DNA from: Rahnella inusitata_A
Lineage (GTDB): Bacteria > Pseudomonadota > Gammaproteobacteria > Enterobacterales > Enterobacteriaceae
Direction: 5' to 3'
DNA: 64,000 nucleotides
Assembly: GCF_965118895.1 (NCBI RefSeq)
Contig: NZ_CBCPJJ010000002.1
Coordinates: 372,001 to 436,000 of the forward strand
Shown here piece by piece: positions 1-8,018 of this stretch; the first letter of the stretch is position 1; each line of letters starts with the position of its first letter. The notes under the pieces are model-generated. The model did no database searches and was not told the origin of the DNA. It worked only from the letters and a program-made list of their open reading frames with translations. A program made the translations under genes and the position numbers.

Positions 1-70
1 CCGAATATGCGGCCTTTCTCGGAAAATTAAACCCTCAAGGCCTTAGCGCTGCACAAATTCTCAATAGAAA

Positions 71-90
71 CAGGACGCCGAAGCGCCCTG
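71..90 (-). terminator. Hairpin with TTCG loop downstream of miaB
   Basis: Read leftward, an 8-bp stem (one G-T pair) closes a TTCG tetraloop about 30 bases after the miaB stop and is followed by TTTCTATT, a weak T-run. It could be the miaB terminator or an mRNA-stabilising hairpin. The rest of 1-121 holds no gene I can recognise; the expected next gene in E. coli order, ybeZ, would begin left of the window. Confidence 0.55.
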
Positions 91-121
91 TGAATGTGCT
101 GCCATACATCATCGTGATGGC

Positions 122-1546
122 TCAGGGTTGATACATTCCAACGCCTAATTCATTCTCCTTACGGGTGCGTGCGATGACTGACTGCGGAGACTCATGTAGG
201 CGCAGCGCCATTTGCTCTTCTGTACGCACCACCACGCCACGCAATGAGTTGGTGTAGACATCAACGATTTCCACATCGACAAATTTGCCAATCATATCCG
301 GCGTGCCTTCGAAATTGACCACGCGGTTACACTCGGTGCGGCCGGTCAGTTCCATAATATCTTTTCGCGAGGTGCCTTCGACAAGAATACGCTGAACGGT
401 GCCCAGCGTGGCGCGGCTAAAACGCATCACCTGTTGCGTGATCCGCTCTTGTAAAAGCGCCAGACGCTGTTTTTTCTCGTCCATTTTGACGTCATCCACC
501 ATGTCCGCCGCCGGCGTGCCCGGGCGCGGAGAATAGATGAAACTGAAACTGACGTCGTAATTTACCTGCGCAATCAAGTCCATCGTACGTTCGAAATCGT
601 CGTTGGTTTCGCCGGGGAAACCGATAATGAAGTCAGAGCTGAAATGGATATCCGGACGCGCGGCGCGTAATTTGCGAATAGTCGATTTGTATTCCAGCAC
701 CGTATGCGGACGCTTCATCATCGTTAAAATACGATCCGAACCGCTCTGAATAGGCAGGTGCAGGAAGCTGACCACCTCAGGCGTGTCTTTATAAACGTCG
801 ATAATATCGTCAGTGAATTCAACCGGGTGGCTGGTGGTGAAGCGGATGCGGTCAATGCCATCAATCGTGGCCACCAGACGGAGCAATTCAGCAAAGGTGC
901 AGATGCCCCCTTCATAGGCTTCGCCGCGATAGGCGTTCACATTCTGGCCGAGCAGGTTCACTTCACGCACGCCCTGTGCCGCCAGCTGAGCGACTTCAAA
1001 CAGAACGTCATCACACGGGCGGCTGACTTCTTCGCCACGGGTGTAAGGCACTACGCAGAAGCTACAATACTTATTGCAACCTTCCATGATTGAGACGAAT
1101 GCTGTCGGGCCATCGGCGCGGGGTTCCGGCAGTCGGTCGAATTTTTCAATTTCGGGAAAGCTGATGTCTACCACCGGACTGTGCGTGCCGCGGACATGAT
1201 TCACCATTTCCGGCAGGCGGTGCAGGGTTTGCGGGCCGAAAACGATATCCACGCACGGTGCGCGCTTGCGTAATAATTCGCCTTCCTGCGATGCCACGCA
1301 GCCGCCGACGCCAATAATCACGTCAGGGTTTTTCTTTTTGAGTAATTTCCAGTGTCCGAGCAGGCTGAACACTTTCTCCTGCGCTTTCTCCCTGATTGAA
1401 CAGGTGTTCAGCAGCAGAATATCCGCCTCTTCGGCATTATCTGTGAGCTGGTAACCGTGGGTGCTTTCGAGAAGGTCGGCCATTTTGGATGAATCATATT
1501 CATTCATCTGGCAGCCCCAGGTTTTTATGTGCAGTTTTTTAGTCAT
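122..1546 (-). CDS. miaB: tRNA-2-methylthio-N6-dimethylallyladenosine synthase MiaB
   Basis: Radical-SAM methylthiotransferase that adds the methylthio group at C2 of i6A37 in tRNAs reading UNN codons. The 474-residue product matches the E. coli length. The N-terminal UPF0004 domain holds the auxiliary Fe-S cysteines (C12 in TWGCQMN, the NTCS motif near 49, GGCVAS near 83). The radical-SAM CxxxCxxC motif (CNKYCSFC) is near 157-164, and a TRAM domain ends the protein. The frame stays open to 1690, but the ATG at 1546 starts the conserved MTKKLHIKTWGC, so I reject the 48-residue extension. No strong Shine-Dalgarno precedes it. The gene is divergent from ubiF, with about 190 bp between them. Confidence 0.97.
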   Translation of the reverse strand: MTKKLHIKTWGCQMNEYDSSKMADLLESTHGYQLTDNAEEADILLLNTCSIREKAQEKVFSLLGHWKLLKKKNPDVIIGVGGCVASQEGELLRKRAPCVDIVFGPQTLHRLPEMVNHVRGTHSPVVDISFPEIEKFDRLPEPRADGPTAFVSIMEGCNKYCSFCVVPYTRGEEVSRPCDDVLFEVAQLAAQGVREVNLLGQNVNAYRGEAYEGGICTFAELLRLVATIDGIDRIRFTTSHPVEFTDDIIDVYKDTPEVVSFLHLPIQSGSDRILTMMKRPHTVLEYKSTIRKLRAARPDIHFSSDFIIGFPGETNDDFERTMDLIAQVNYDVSFSFIYSPRPGTPAADMVDDVKMDEKKQRLALLQERITQQVMRFSRATLGTVQRILVEGTSRKDIMELTGRTECNRVVNFEGTPDMIGKFVDVEIVDVYTNSLRGVVVRTEEQMALRLHESPQSVIARTRKENELGVGMYQP

Positions 1547-1738
1547 CAGCGTGTCAGTACTCAAAACGAAGGAAAATACGGGTGTTTGGCAATGCCGCAG
1601 CGCAGAGCGCAATTCAGAAGCACTATTGTAAACCCTCACTCCGGTGGTGACCAGCGCAGGAAAGCAGCTTAGGTCCTGATGCTGACTCAAAAATCCGGTA
1701 CACTTTGTTTAATGAACTGAATAAAAAGCCGGAATAAA

Positions 1739-2923
1739 ATGAATAATTCTGAGAAGTTATTTGATGCCGTGATCGTCGGCGGTGGCATGGTAGGCGCCGC
1801 TGCGGCTCTGGGACTTGCGCAGCAGGGGCTTGAAGTGGCATTAATCGAGAATGAAGAGCCTGCCGTGTTTGACCCGTCAGCGTCCGCTGATTTAAGAATT
1901 TCCGCTATTGGCTGCGCGTCGGTGCGTTTTCTCAGGAAACTTGGCGCATGGCCAGCTGTTGAGCAAATGCGCTCTGTGCCATACCGTCGGCTGGAAACCT
2001 GGGAGGTCGATGGTTCCGAAGTAAAGTTTGATGCGCAATCACTCGGGCTGCCGGAGCTGGGATTCATGGTCGAGAACCGCGTGCTCCAGCGGGCGCTATG
2101 GCAGCAATTTGATGGTTTCTCAAATCTGACCCGCTTTTGCCCAGCCAAGCTGCGCCATCTTTTACAGCATGACGACAAAACCTGGTCGCTTCAGCTGACG
2201 ACGGGTGAACTGCTGCACACGCAGTTGGTGGTCGCCGCCGATGGTGCGAATTCGCTGGTGCGCCAGTTGGCAGGGATCGGCGTGGATGGCTGGCAATACC
2301 GGCAGAACTGTATGCTGATTAACGTCGAGACCGAAACGCCAGATCAGGATGTCACCTGGCAGCAATTTTTCCCTTCAGGCCCGCGTGCATTTTTGCCGCT
2401 GTTTGACCATCAGGCATCGCTGGTCTGGTACGACAGCCCGCAGCGTATCCGTTATCTGCAAACGCTGAGCATGAAACAACTGACCACCGAAGTCATGCAG
2501 GCATTTCCGGCACGGCTTGGGAAGGTCACCGCGTTGTCTTCGGGCGCTTTCCCGCTGGTCCGGCGTCATGCGCAGCGTTATGTCTTAGCGGGGCTGGCGC
2601 TGGTGGGCGATGCGGCACATACCATTAATCCGCTGGCCGGACAGGGCGTAAATCTCGGTTATCGGGATGTCGACGCGTTGCTGTCGGTGCTTGAAAAAGC
2701 ACGAGAGGGCGGTGAAGCGTGGGGCAGTGAGCGCGTGTTGCTGCGCTATCAGCGCCAGCGCCGTCTGGATAATTTGATGATGCAAAGCGGAATGGACTTG
2801 TTTTATACCGCTTTCAGCAATGATTTAGCGCCGGTAAAAGTGTTGCGTAATCTGGCGCTGATGACTGCTGAGCGGGCAGGTGGTCTGAAAACCAGAGCAT
2901 TAAAATACGCACTGGGGATTTAA
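1739..2923 (+). CDS. ubiF: 2-octaprenyl-3-methyl-6-methoxy-1,4-benzoquinol hydroxylase UbiF
   Basis: FAD-dependent monooxygenase of aerobic ubiquinone biosynthesis; it hydroxylates the ring of demethoxyubiquinol. The 394-residue protein has the N-terminal dinucleotide fold GGGMVG (residues 14-19), a DG motif (ADGANS) in the middle, and the second FAD motif GDAAHTINPLAGQG near 285-298, all typical of the UbiH/UbiF/VisC family. The conserved MVEN and RRLETWE stretches favour UbiF over UbiH. The short GGA Shine-Dalgarno seven bases before the ATG supports the start. Monocistronic: a terminator follows immediately and then the oppositely oriented tRNA operon. Confidence 0.95.
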   Translation: MNNSEKLFDAVIVGGGMVGAAAALGLAQQGLEVALIENEEPAVFDPSASADLRISAIGCASVRFLRKLGAWPAVEQMRSVPYRRLETWEVDGSEVKFDAQSLGLPELGFMVENRVLQRALWQQFDGFSNLTRFCPAKLRHLLQHDDKTWSLQLTTGELLHTQLVVAADGANSLVRQLAGIGVDGWQYRQNCMLINVETETPDQDVTWQQFFPSGPRAFLPLFDHQASLVWYDSPQRIRYLQTLSMKQLTTEVMQAFPARLGKVTALSSGAFPLVRRHAQRYVLAGLALVGDAAHTINPLAGQGVNLGYRDVDALLSVLEKAREGGEAWGSERVLLRYQRQRRLDNLMMQSGMDLFYTAFSNDLAPVKVLRNLALMTAERAGGLKTRALKYALGI

Positions 2924-2925
2924 TG

Positions 2926-2970
2926 AAAAAAGGCTGACGTTAAAAAACGATCAGCCTTTTGAATCTGTTT
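2926..2970 (+). terminator. ubiF terminator
   Basis: A 10-bp arm AAAAGGCTGA pairs with TCAGCCTTTT across a 12-base loop directly after the ubiF stop. T-richness follows the second arm (CTGTTTTTAAA). Confidence 0.7.
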
Positions 2971-2985
2971 TTAAATAGCAGAAAA

Positions 2986-3015
2986 GCAAAAGGCCCGAAT
3001 ATATTCGGGCCTTTC
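2986..3015. terminator. Terminator of the tRNA operon (possibly bidirectional)
   Basis: A near-perfect palindrome, AAAGGCCCGAATA/TATTCGGGCCTTT, lies 8 bases beyond the 3' end of the last tRNA gene. With T-tracts on both strands it can end the leftward tRNA transcript and back up ubiF termination. Confidence 0.8.
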
Positions 3016-3020
3016 TAATG

Positions 3021-3095
3021 TGGCTGGGGTGCCAGGATTCGAACCTGGGTATGCTGGTATCAGAAACCAGAGCCTTACCGCTTGGCGACACCCCA
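3021..3095 (-). tRNA. glnV: tRNA-Gln (anticodon CTG)
   Basis: A 75-nt cloverleaf with encoded CCA. The acceptor strand TGGGGTG pairs with CACCCCA. The anticodon loop TTCTGAT gives CUG, reading CAG codons. The T-arm GGTTCGAATCC is canonical. It is the last gene of the leftward operon; the second CUG copy found in E. coli (glnX) is absent. Confidence 0.97.
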
Positions 3096-3147
3096 ATGGT
3101 GTTTCTTACTTCTTTCTACAACCTGCTTAAAACGCTCAGTTGTAAAA

Positions 3148-3224
3148 TGGTGGCTACGACGGGATTTGAACCTGTGACCCCATCATTATGAGTGATGTGC
3201 TCTAACCAGCTGAGCTACGTAGCC
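3148..3224 (-). tRNA. metU: tRNA-Met, elongator (anticodon CAT)
   Basis: A 77-nt tRNA starting GGCTACGTAGCTCAG with anticodon loop CTCATAA and encoded CCA. Its G1-C72 pair marks an elongator, not an initiator. It differs from the copy at 3646-3722 in only two places: the D-loop (CTGG against TTGG) and the T-loop (TTCAAAT against TTCGAAT). Confidence 0.97.
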
Positions 3225-3315
3225 AAATTTTACTGATTTACTTCAAAACTTCAAGCACTAATTTAACTAACTTAATAATAAATTTCAAGTGCTTACCAAT
3301 TAAAAGAGAGAAGTA

Positions 3316-3390
3316 TGGCTGGGGTACCTGGATTCGAACCAGGGAATGCTGGTATCAAAAACCAGTGCCTTACCGCTTGGCGATACCCCA
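3316..3390 (-). tRNA. glnW: tRNA-Gln (anticodon TTG)
   Basis: A 75-nt gene with encoded CCA. The anticodon loop TTTTGAT gives UUG, reading CAA. It is nearly identical to the adjacent copy at 3456-3530; the two differ in the T-stem (CCTGG against CCCAG), each keeping pairing. Confidence 0.97.
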
Positions 3391-3455
3391 ACAGTACAAC
3401 TTCTTCAAACTGGGTTTTCTTCACTCACATATCAAAAATATGACGAGGAAAGAAA

Positions 3456-3530
3456 TGGCTGGGGTACCAGGATTCGAACCTGGGAATGCTGGTATCAAAA
3501 ACCAGTGCCTTACCGCTTGGCGATACCCCA
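3456..3530 (-). tRNA. glnU: tRNA-Gln (anticodon TTG)
   Basis: The second 75-nt tRNA-Gln(UUG) of the operon, with encoded CCA and the same TGGGGTATCGCCAAGCGG acceptor/D-arm. It lies between tRNA-Leu and the other Gln(UUG) copy, matching the glnU-glnW order of E. coli. Confidence 0.97.
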
Positions 3531-3553
3531 ACTGTGCTACCGATGTCTGGAAA

Positions 3554-3638
3554 TGGTGCGGGAGGCGAGACTTGAACTCGCACACCTTGCGGCGCTAGAA
3601 CCTAAATCTAGTGCGTCTACCAATTTCGCCACTCCCGC
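3554..3638 (-). tRNA. leuW: tRNA-Leu (anticodon TAG)
   Basis: An 85-nt type II tRNA with a long variable arm. The 5' end is GCGGGAGTGGCGAAATTGG and CCA is encoded. The anticodon stem CTAGA/TCTAG closes the loop TTTAGGT (anticodon UAG). Position and sequence match leuW of the E. coli metT operon. Confidence 0.97.
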
Positions 3639-3645
3639 AAAAAGA

Positions 3646-3722
3646 TGGTGGCTACGACGGGATTCGAACCTGTGACCCCATCATTATGAGTGATGTGCTC
3701 TAACCAACTGAGCTACGTAGCC
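3646..3722 (-). tRNA. metT: tRNA-Met, elongator (anticodon CAT)
   Basis: First gene of the leftward tRNA operon. It is a 77-nt elongator tRNA-Met with encoded CCA, GGCTACGTAGCTCAGTTGG at its 5' end and a CAU anticodon. A strong promoter lies about 40 bases upstream. Confidence 0.97.
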
Positions 3723-3761
3723 ATCTTTTTTCGCGCTACCTTCATCGGCGTTGCGGGGCGC

Positions 3762-3790
3762 ATTATGCGTATATGACCGATTTGCGTCAA
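3762..3790 (-). promoter_or_regulatory. Sigma-70 promoter of the tRNA operon
   Basis: On the minus strand, -35 TTGACG (3785-3790) and -10 CATAAT (3762-3767) are separated by exactly 17 bases. A GC-rich discriminator, GCGCCCCGC, follows, as in stringently controlled stable-RNA promoters. The predicted start is near 3755, about 30 bases before metT. Confidence 0.85.
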
Positions 3791-3892
3791 CACCTTTTTT
3801 GGAGAAAAAGCCCTGACGGCGTCCATTTGTCTGGCTTATAACCACTCTGGTGATTAATTGGGCAAAAGACATTATTTTTACTGGCTTTACAC

Positions 3893-3925
3893 ATAAAAAA
3901 ATGGACCTAAAGAGGCCCATTTATG
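3893..3925 (-). terminator. asnB terminator
   Basis: Read leftward, ATGGGCC pairs with GGTCCAT (one G-T pair) across a short loop and runs into seven Ts, about 25 bases after the asnB stop. Confidence 0.85.
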
Positions 3926-3950
3926 AGAAAGAGATTAACCCGACAATCGG

Positions 3951-5615
3951 TTATTTATAAGCAGACTGATGAACGCCTACTGCACGGCCGGAAGGGTCAT
4001 CCATGTTTTTAAACGCTTCATCCCACTCGATTGCTTTCGCTGAAGAACAGGCCACTGAAGGACCGCCAGGGACGCATTCTGCGGCGCTTGGTACCGGGAA
4101 CAGCTCTTCAAAGATCGTGCGGTACAGATAGCCTTCTTTAGACGTTGGCGTGTTGTAAGGGAAACGGAAATGCGCCGTTTCGAGCTGTTGATCGGTGATC
4201 TGCTGAGACGCCACTTCTTTTAACGTATCGATCCAACTGTAGCCCACGCCGTCGGAGAATTGTTCTTTCTGACGCCATGCGACGCTGTGCGGTAAATAAG
4301 ACTCGAAACATTCCCGCAGGATATGTTTTTCCATCTTTCCGTTGCCACACATTTTGTCTTTCGGGTTCAGGCGCATAGCCACGTCGAGGAATTTTTTGTC
4401 CAGGAACGGTACGCGCGCTTCCACGCCCCATGCTGACATCGCTTTGTTGGCACGCGCGCAGTCATACATATGCAGTGCCAGCAGTTTACGCACGGTTTCT
4501 TCATGGAATTCTTTGGCGTTTGGTGCTTTATGGAAGTACAGGTAACCGCCCAGCACTTCATCGGCACCTTCGCCGGATAACACCATTTTGATGCCCATTG
4601 CTTTGATTTTACGAGACATCAGATACATCGGCGTTGAGGCGCGAATAGTGGTCACGTCGTACGTTTCGATGTGATAAATCACATCGCGGATAGCGTCCAG
4701 ACCTTCCTGCACGGTGAAATGAATTTCATGGTGCACGGTGCCTAAATGCGTGGCGACTTCCTGTGCAGCGCGCAAATCCGGAGAACCTTCCAGACCGACG
4801 GCAAAGGAGTGAAGCTGCGGCCACCAGGCTTCGCTTTGATCTTTATCTTCGATGCGGCGACCGGCAAATTTCTTGGTAATCGCAGAAATCACCGAGGAAT
4901 CAAGACCACCGGAGAGCAGTACGCCGTAAGGCACGTCGGACATCAGGTGGCTTTTTACGGACTCTTCCAGCGCGTCTTTCAGTGCTTTAGCATCAGTGAC
5001 GTTGTCTTTAACATTGTCATAATCGAACCAGTCGCGGTGGTAATATTCGCGGATTTCGCCGTCTTGGCTCCACAGATAGCTGCCTGCCGGGAACTCTTTA
5101 ATGGTGCGGCAAACCGGCACCAGCGCTTTCATTTCGGAAGCCACATACATGTTGCCGTGTTCGTCGTAGCCCATGTACAGCGGGATGATGCCCAGATGAT
5201 CACGGCCAATCAGGTATGCATCTTTTTCTGTGTCATACAAAATGAAGGCGAACATGCCTTGCAGCTCATCGAGGAAGTCGTGACCTTTTTCCTGATACAG
5301 CGCCAGAATGACTTCGCAGTCAGACGCAGTCTGGAATTCATACTTGTCGCCTAACTCAGCGCGCAGTGCCTGATGGTTGTAGATTTCACCGTTAACGGCC
5401 AGAACGTGGGTATGTGCTGCGTTGTACAGCGGTTGCGCGCCGTTGTTGACGTCGACAATCGACAGACGCTCGTGCGATAAAATCGCTTTATCGCTGGCAA
5501 ATACGCCGGACCAGTCTGGTCCGCGGTGGCGCATCAGGCGCGAAAGTTCCAGCGCTTTTTTGCGCAGCTCGACGGAGTCAGTTTTAATATCGAGCACACC
5601 GAAAATTGAACACAT
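3951..5615 (-). CDS. asnB: Asparagine synthetase B (glutamine-hydrolysing)
   Basis: Makes asparagine from aspartate, ATP and glutamine. The 554-residue length equals the E. coli enzyme. The mature N-terminus is Cys2 (MCSIFG), the nucleophile of the class II glutaminase domain (about 1-200). The synthetase domain carries the PPi-loop SGGLDSS near 233-239 and the conserved GEGADE segment near 347. An AGGGAGAAAGACTT leader supplies the ribosome site. It stands alone between the tRNA operon and nagD, with its own terminator. I could not place its promoter confidently in 5616-5906; a TTGACG at 5721-5726 lacks a good -10. Confidence 0.97.
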   Translation of the reverse strand: MCSIFGVLDIKTDSVELRKKALELSRLMRHRGPDWSGVFASDKAILSHERLSIVDVNNGAQPLYNAAHTHVLAVNGEIYNHQALRAELGDKYEFQTASDCEVILALYQEKGHDFLDELQGMFAFILYDTEKDAYLIGRDHLGIIPLYMGYDEHGNMYVASEMKALVPVCRTIKEFPAGSYLWSQDGEIREYYHRDWFDYDNVKDNVTDAKALKDALEESVKSHLMSDVPYGVLLSGGLDSSVISAITKKFAGRRIEDKDQSEAWWPQLHSFAVGLEGSPDLRAAQEVATHLGTVHHEIHFTVQEGLDAIRDVIYHIETYDVTTIRASTPMYLMSRKIKAMGIKMVLSGEGADEVLGGYLYFHKAPNAKEFHEETVRKLLALHMYDCARANKAMSAWGVEARVPFLDKKFLDVAMRLNPKDKMCGNGKMEKHILRECFESYLPHSVAWRQKEQFSDGVGYSWIDTLKEVASQQITDQQLETAHFRFPYNTPTSKEGYLYRTIFEELFPVPSAAECVPGGPSVACSSAKAIEWDEAFKNMDDPSGRAVGVHQSAYK

Positions 5616-5906
5616 AAGTCTTTCTCCCTAACGTTTCTCTGGCTGTCATTTTTATGAGGGTCAACGTTGCCGTTCTTTCTGTTTTAGTCTGGCGATGTTG
5701 CGTTGCTGACTATGAAAATGCGTCAAAACCCCCATGCTGTGCAAGCGGTTTAACACTCTTCTGAGAAATAGTATGTTCGGGGATGAAGATCTTTAGCGAA
5801 TTATCAGTTTAGTGATGGAATTATTGATGAATCGTCATTTATATTGCGAAAAATTGAGATGGCAGCAAAAAAACAGGAAAGTGGATATAAAACAATCAAT
5901 AAGACG

Positions 5907-5941
5907 AAAAAAAACGAGCCAGAACAGGCGTCCTGACTCGT
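5907..5941 (-). terminator. Terminator of the nagBACD operon
   Basis: Read leftward, ACGAGTCAGGA pairs with TTCTGGCTCGT (two G-T pairs) across a short loop and enters an eight-T run, about 25 bases after the nagD stop. Confidence 0.9.
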
Positions 5942-5964
5942 TTTCAAAGACTTAACACATGACA

Positions 5965-6717
5965 TTAAATGATGTCGATATCGGCAACCGAAGGATAAAT
6001 CCACGTCGGGCGAAAAGGCATCCCCTCAATATCGTTCAGTGTAGAAACGCCGGACAGCACCAGAATGGTTTCTAAACCCGCCTGAAAACCGGCCAAAATA
6101 TCAGTACGCAAATTGTCGCCGACAATCACCGTGCCATCAGAATGCGCCTGCATTTTATTTAGGGCAGAGCGGATGATCCACGGGCTCGGTTTACCAACAT
6201 AAAAGGGTTTGCGGCCAGTGATTTTTTCGATAGGGGCACACAGCGCGCCACAGGCCGGGGTAAATCCGTGGCCGTGGTTATCCGGATTCGTGGCGATAAA
6301 GCGCGCACCGTTGGCGACGAAGAACGCTGCTTTATGGATCATGTCCCAGTTATAAGAGCGGGTTTCGCCAACAATCACAAAGTCAGGATTGATGTCGGTA
6401 ATGGTGAAACCGGCTTTATATAATTCGTGGATCAGCGCACCTTCGCCAACGACGTAGGCTTTCTTGCCTTCCTGACGTTTCAGGAAATCAGCGGTGGCCA
6501 TTGCCGAGGTAAAGAAGGCACTTTCCGGCACATCCAGACCTGCTGCGCTGAAGCGGTTTGCCAGATCTTGCGCGGTCTGGGAAGGGTAGTTAGTGAGAAT
6601 GACCAGAGGCATTCCCTGTTCCTGAATACGGGCGAGAAATTTGTCTGCGCCGGGTACTGCGGTGTTGTCGTGCAATAGCACGCCATCAATGTCACAGATT
6701 ACATTCTTTATCGTCAT
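5965..6717 (-). CDS. nagD: Ribonucleotide/UMP monophosphatase NagD
   Basis: HAD-superfamily phosphatase (NagD type, C2-capped) that in E. coli prefers UMP and other nucleoside monophosphates. The 250-residue product has the nucleophile motif DIDGVL (D9, D11), a Thr in motif II (ILTNYPS), the Lys of GKPSPWII and the GDNLRTDI metal motif. I chose the ATG at 6717 because it begins MTIKNVICDIDG as in E. coli; the frame extends 14 codons further without conservation. Last gene of nagBACD, 57 bases after nagC. Confidence 0.96.
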   Translation of the reverse strand: MTIKNVICDIDGVLLHDNTAVPGADKFLARIQEQGMPLVILTNYPSQTAQDLANRFSAAGLDVPESAFFTSAMATADFLKRQEGKKAYVVGEGALIHELYKAGFTITDINPDFVIVGETRSYNWDMIHKAAFFVANGARFIATNPDNHGHGFTPACGALCAPIEKITGRKPFYVGKPSPWIIRSALNKMQAHSDGTVIVGDNLRTDILAGFQAGLETILVLSGVSTLNDIEGMPFRPTWIYPSVADIDII

Positions 6718-6774
6718 GATTTCTAAACCCACTTTTCCAGCTCCATTTCTGGCAGCCAAAGACTATAGCACGTC

Positions 6775-7998
6775 TTAATTTTCCAGCAGACGCTGTAAAA
6801 GAACACCATTGAGCATCGCGCGTTTAACCAGCGCAAAGGCGCCAATCGCCGACTGATGATTCAGTTCCGAGGTCACCACCGGCAAATTACGGCGGAAATC
6901 CTTCAGCACCTGCGCATTGATACAGTTCTGAATGGCAGGCAGCAGCACTTTATCGGCTTCGGTAATTTCACCGGCGATCACCACTTTCTGCGGGTTAAAC
7001 AAGTTGATGGCAATAGATACCGCTTTACCCAACTGGCGCCCGACGTGATCGATGACTTCCGTGGCCAGCGCATCATGGCGGTTTGCCGCTTTGCAAATAG
7101 CGGTAATCGAACAGTCATTGAGGCTGAGCTTGCTGGCATAGCCCTGGGTCAGGAGATGACGCACGCGATTTTCGATGGCGGCGTTGGCGGCGACGGTTTC
7201 CAGACAACCGAAATTCCCGCAATGGCAGCGCTCGCCCAACGGGTCTATCTGGATGTGTCCGATCTCACCGACGTTGCCGTTACTGCCGAGGAATATCTGT
7301 CCGTTAACGATAATCCCGGCACCCGTTCCGCGATGTAAACGAACCAAAATAGAATCCTGACAGTCGCGGGTTGCACCGAAGTAGTGCTCGGCGAGAGCCA
7401 GACTTCGAATATCGTGGCCAACGAAACTGGTCACTTTGAACCGGGCTTCCAGTGCATCCACTAACTTCCACGCACCGACGCTGATATGCGGCATGTAGCG
7501 AACGATGCCTTTATTCGGATCGACTAAGCCAGGAAGGATGACGGAAATGGCAATGAGCTCGCGAATTTTGCGTTGATTCAGCTCGATAAATTGCGCGATC
7601 GACTCAAACAGTGCGTTCTCCAGCGTTTCCTGAGTGCGTTCCGGCAGGGCGTAATGTTGTTCGGCCAGTGATTTAGCGCTCAGATCGTAGAGTGTGATGG
7701 TTGCGTCATGGCGTCCCAGACGGACAGCAATGGTATGAAACGGGCGGGCTTCGGTGATGATAGATATGGCGCGACGGCCCCCGGTGGACGCCTGTTGTTC
7801 CACCTCTTTAATCAGGCCGCGCTCAAGTAACTGTCGGGTAATTTTGGTAACACTGGCGGGCGCGAGCTGGCTCACGTCGGCAATCTGAATGCGCGATATG
7901 GGCCCCTGCTGATCAATCAGGCGGTAAACCGCCGCGCCGTTTAACTGCTTAACCAGATCAACGTTGCCGATTTGTGCCTGCTGTCCGCCAGTTGTCAT
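6775..7998 (-). CDS. nagC: Transcriptional repressor NagC (ROK family)
   Basis: Represses nag genes and the chitobiose/chitoporin genes in the absence of GlcNAc-6-phosphate. The 407-residue protein has an N-terminal winged helix-turn-helix (about 20-75, PASVTKITRQLLERG). The ROK domain follows with the sugar-binding stretch GNVGEIGHIQIDPLGERCHCGNFGC-type zinc/ROK signature (two-part, near 232-258). A TTG one codon upstream is also in frame, but the ATG at 7998 (MTTGGQQAQIG) aligns with E. coli. The start lies 20 bases after nagA in the nagBACD order. Its likely operators are upstream of nagE and chiP in this window. Confidence 0.97.
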   Translation of the reverse strand: MTTGGQQAQIGNVDLVKQLNGAAVYRLIDQQGPISRIQIADVSQLAPASVTKITRQLLERGLIKEVEQQASTGGRRAISIITEARPFHTIAVRLGRHDATITLYDLSAKSLAEQHYALPERTQETLENALFESIAQFIELNQRKIRELIAISVILPGLVDPNKGIVRYMPHISVGAWKLVDALEARFKVTSFVGHDIRSLALAEHYFGATRDCQDSILVRLHRGTGAGIIVNGQIFLGSNGNVGEIGHIQIDPLGERCHCGNFGCLETVAANAAIENRVRHLLTQGYASKLSLNDCSITAICKAANRHDALATEVIDHVGRQLGKAVSIAINLFNPQKVVIAGEITEADKVLLPAIQNCINAQVLKDFRRNLPVVTSELNHQSAIGAFALVKRAMLNGVLLQRLLEN

Positions 7999-8018
7999 CA
8001 ATACTTTTATCCGCTCAA

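Noticed and set aside
3325..3530. Direct repeat suggesting a mobile element
   Set aside because: The repeat is the pair of near-identical tRNA-Gln(UUG) genes; there are no transposase remnants or flanking target duplications.
3346..3675. Open frames across the tRNA operon
   Set aside because: They translate the tRNA genes themselves; repeated GTRIRTWE-type peptides come from tRNA-Gln and tRNA-Leu sequence.
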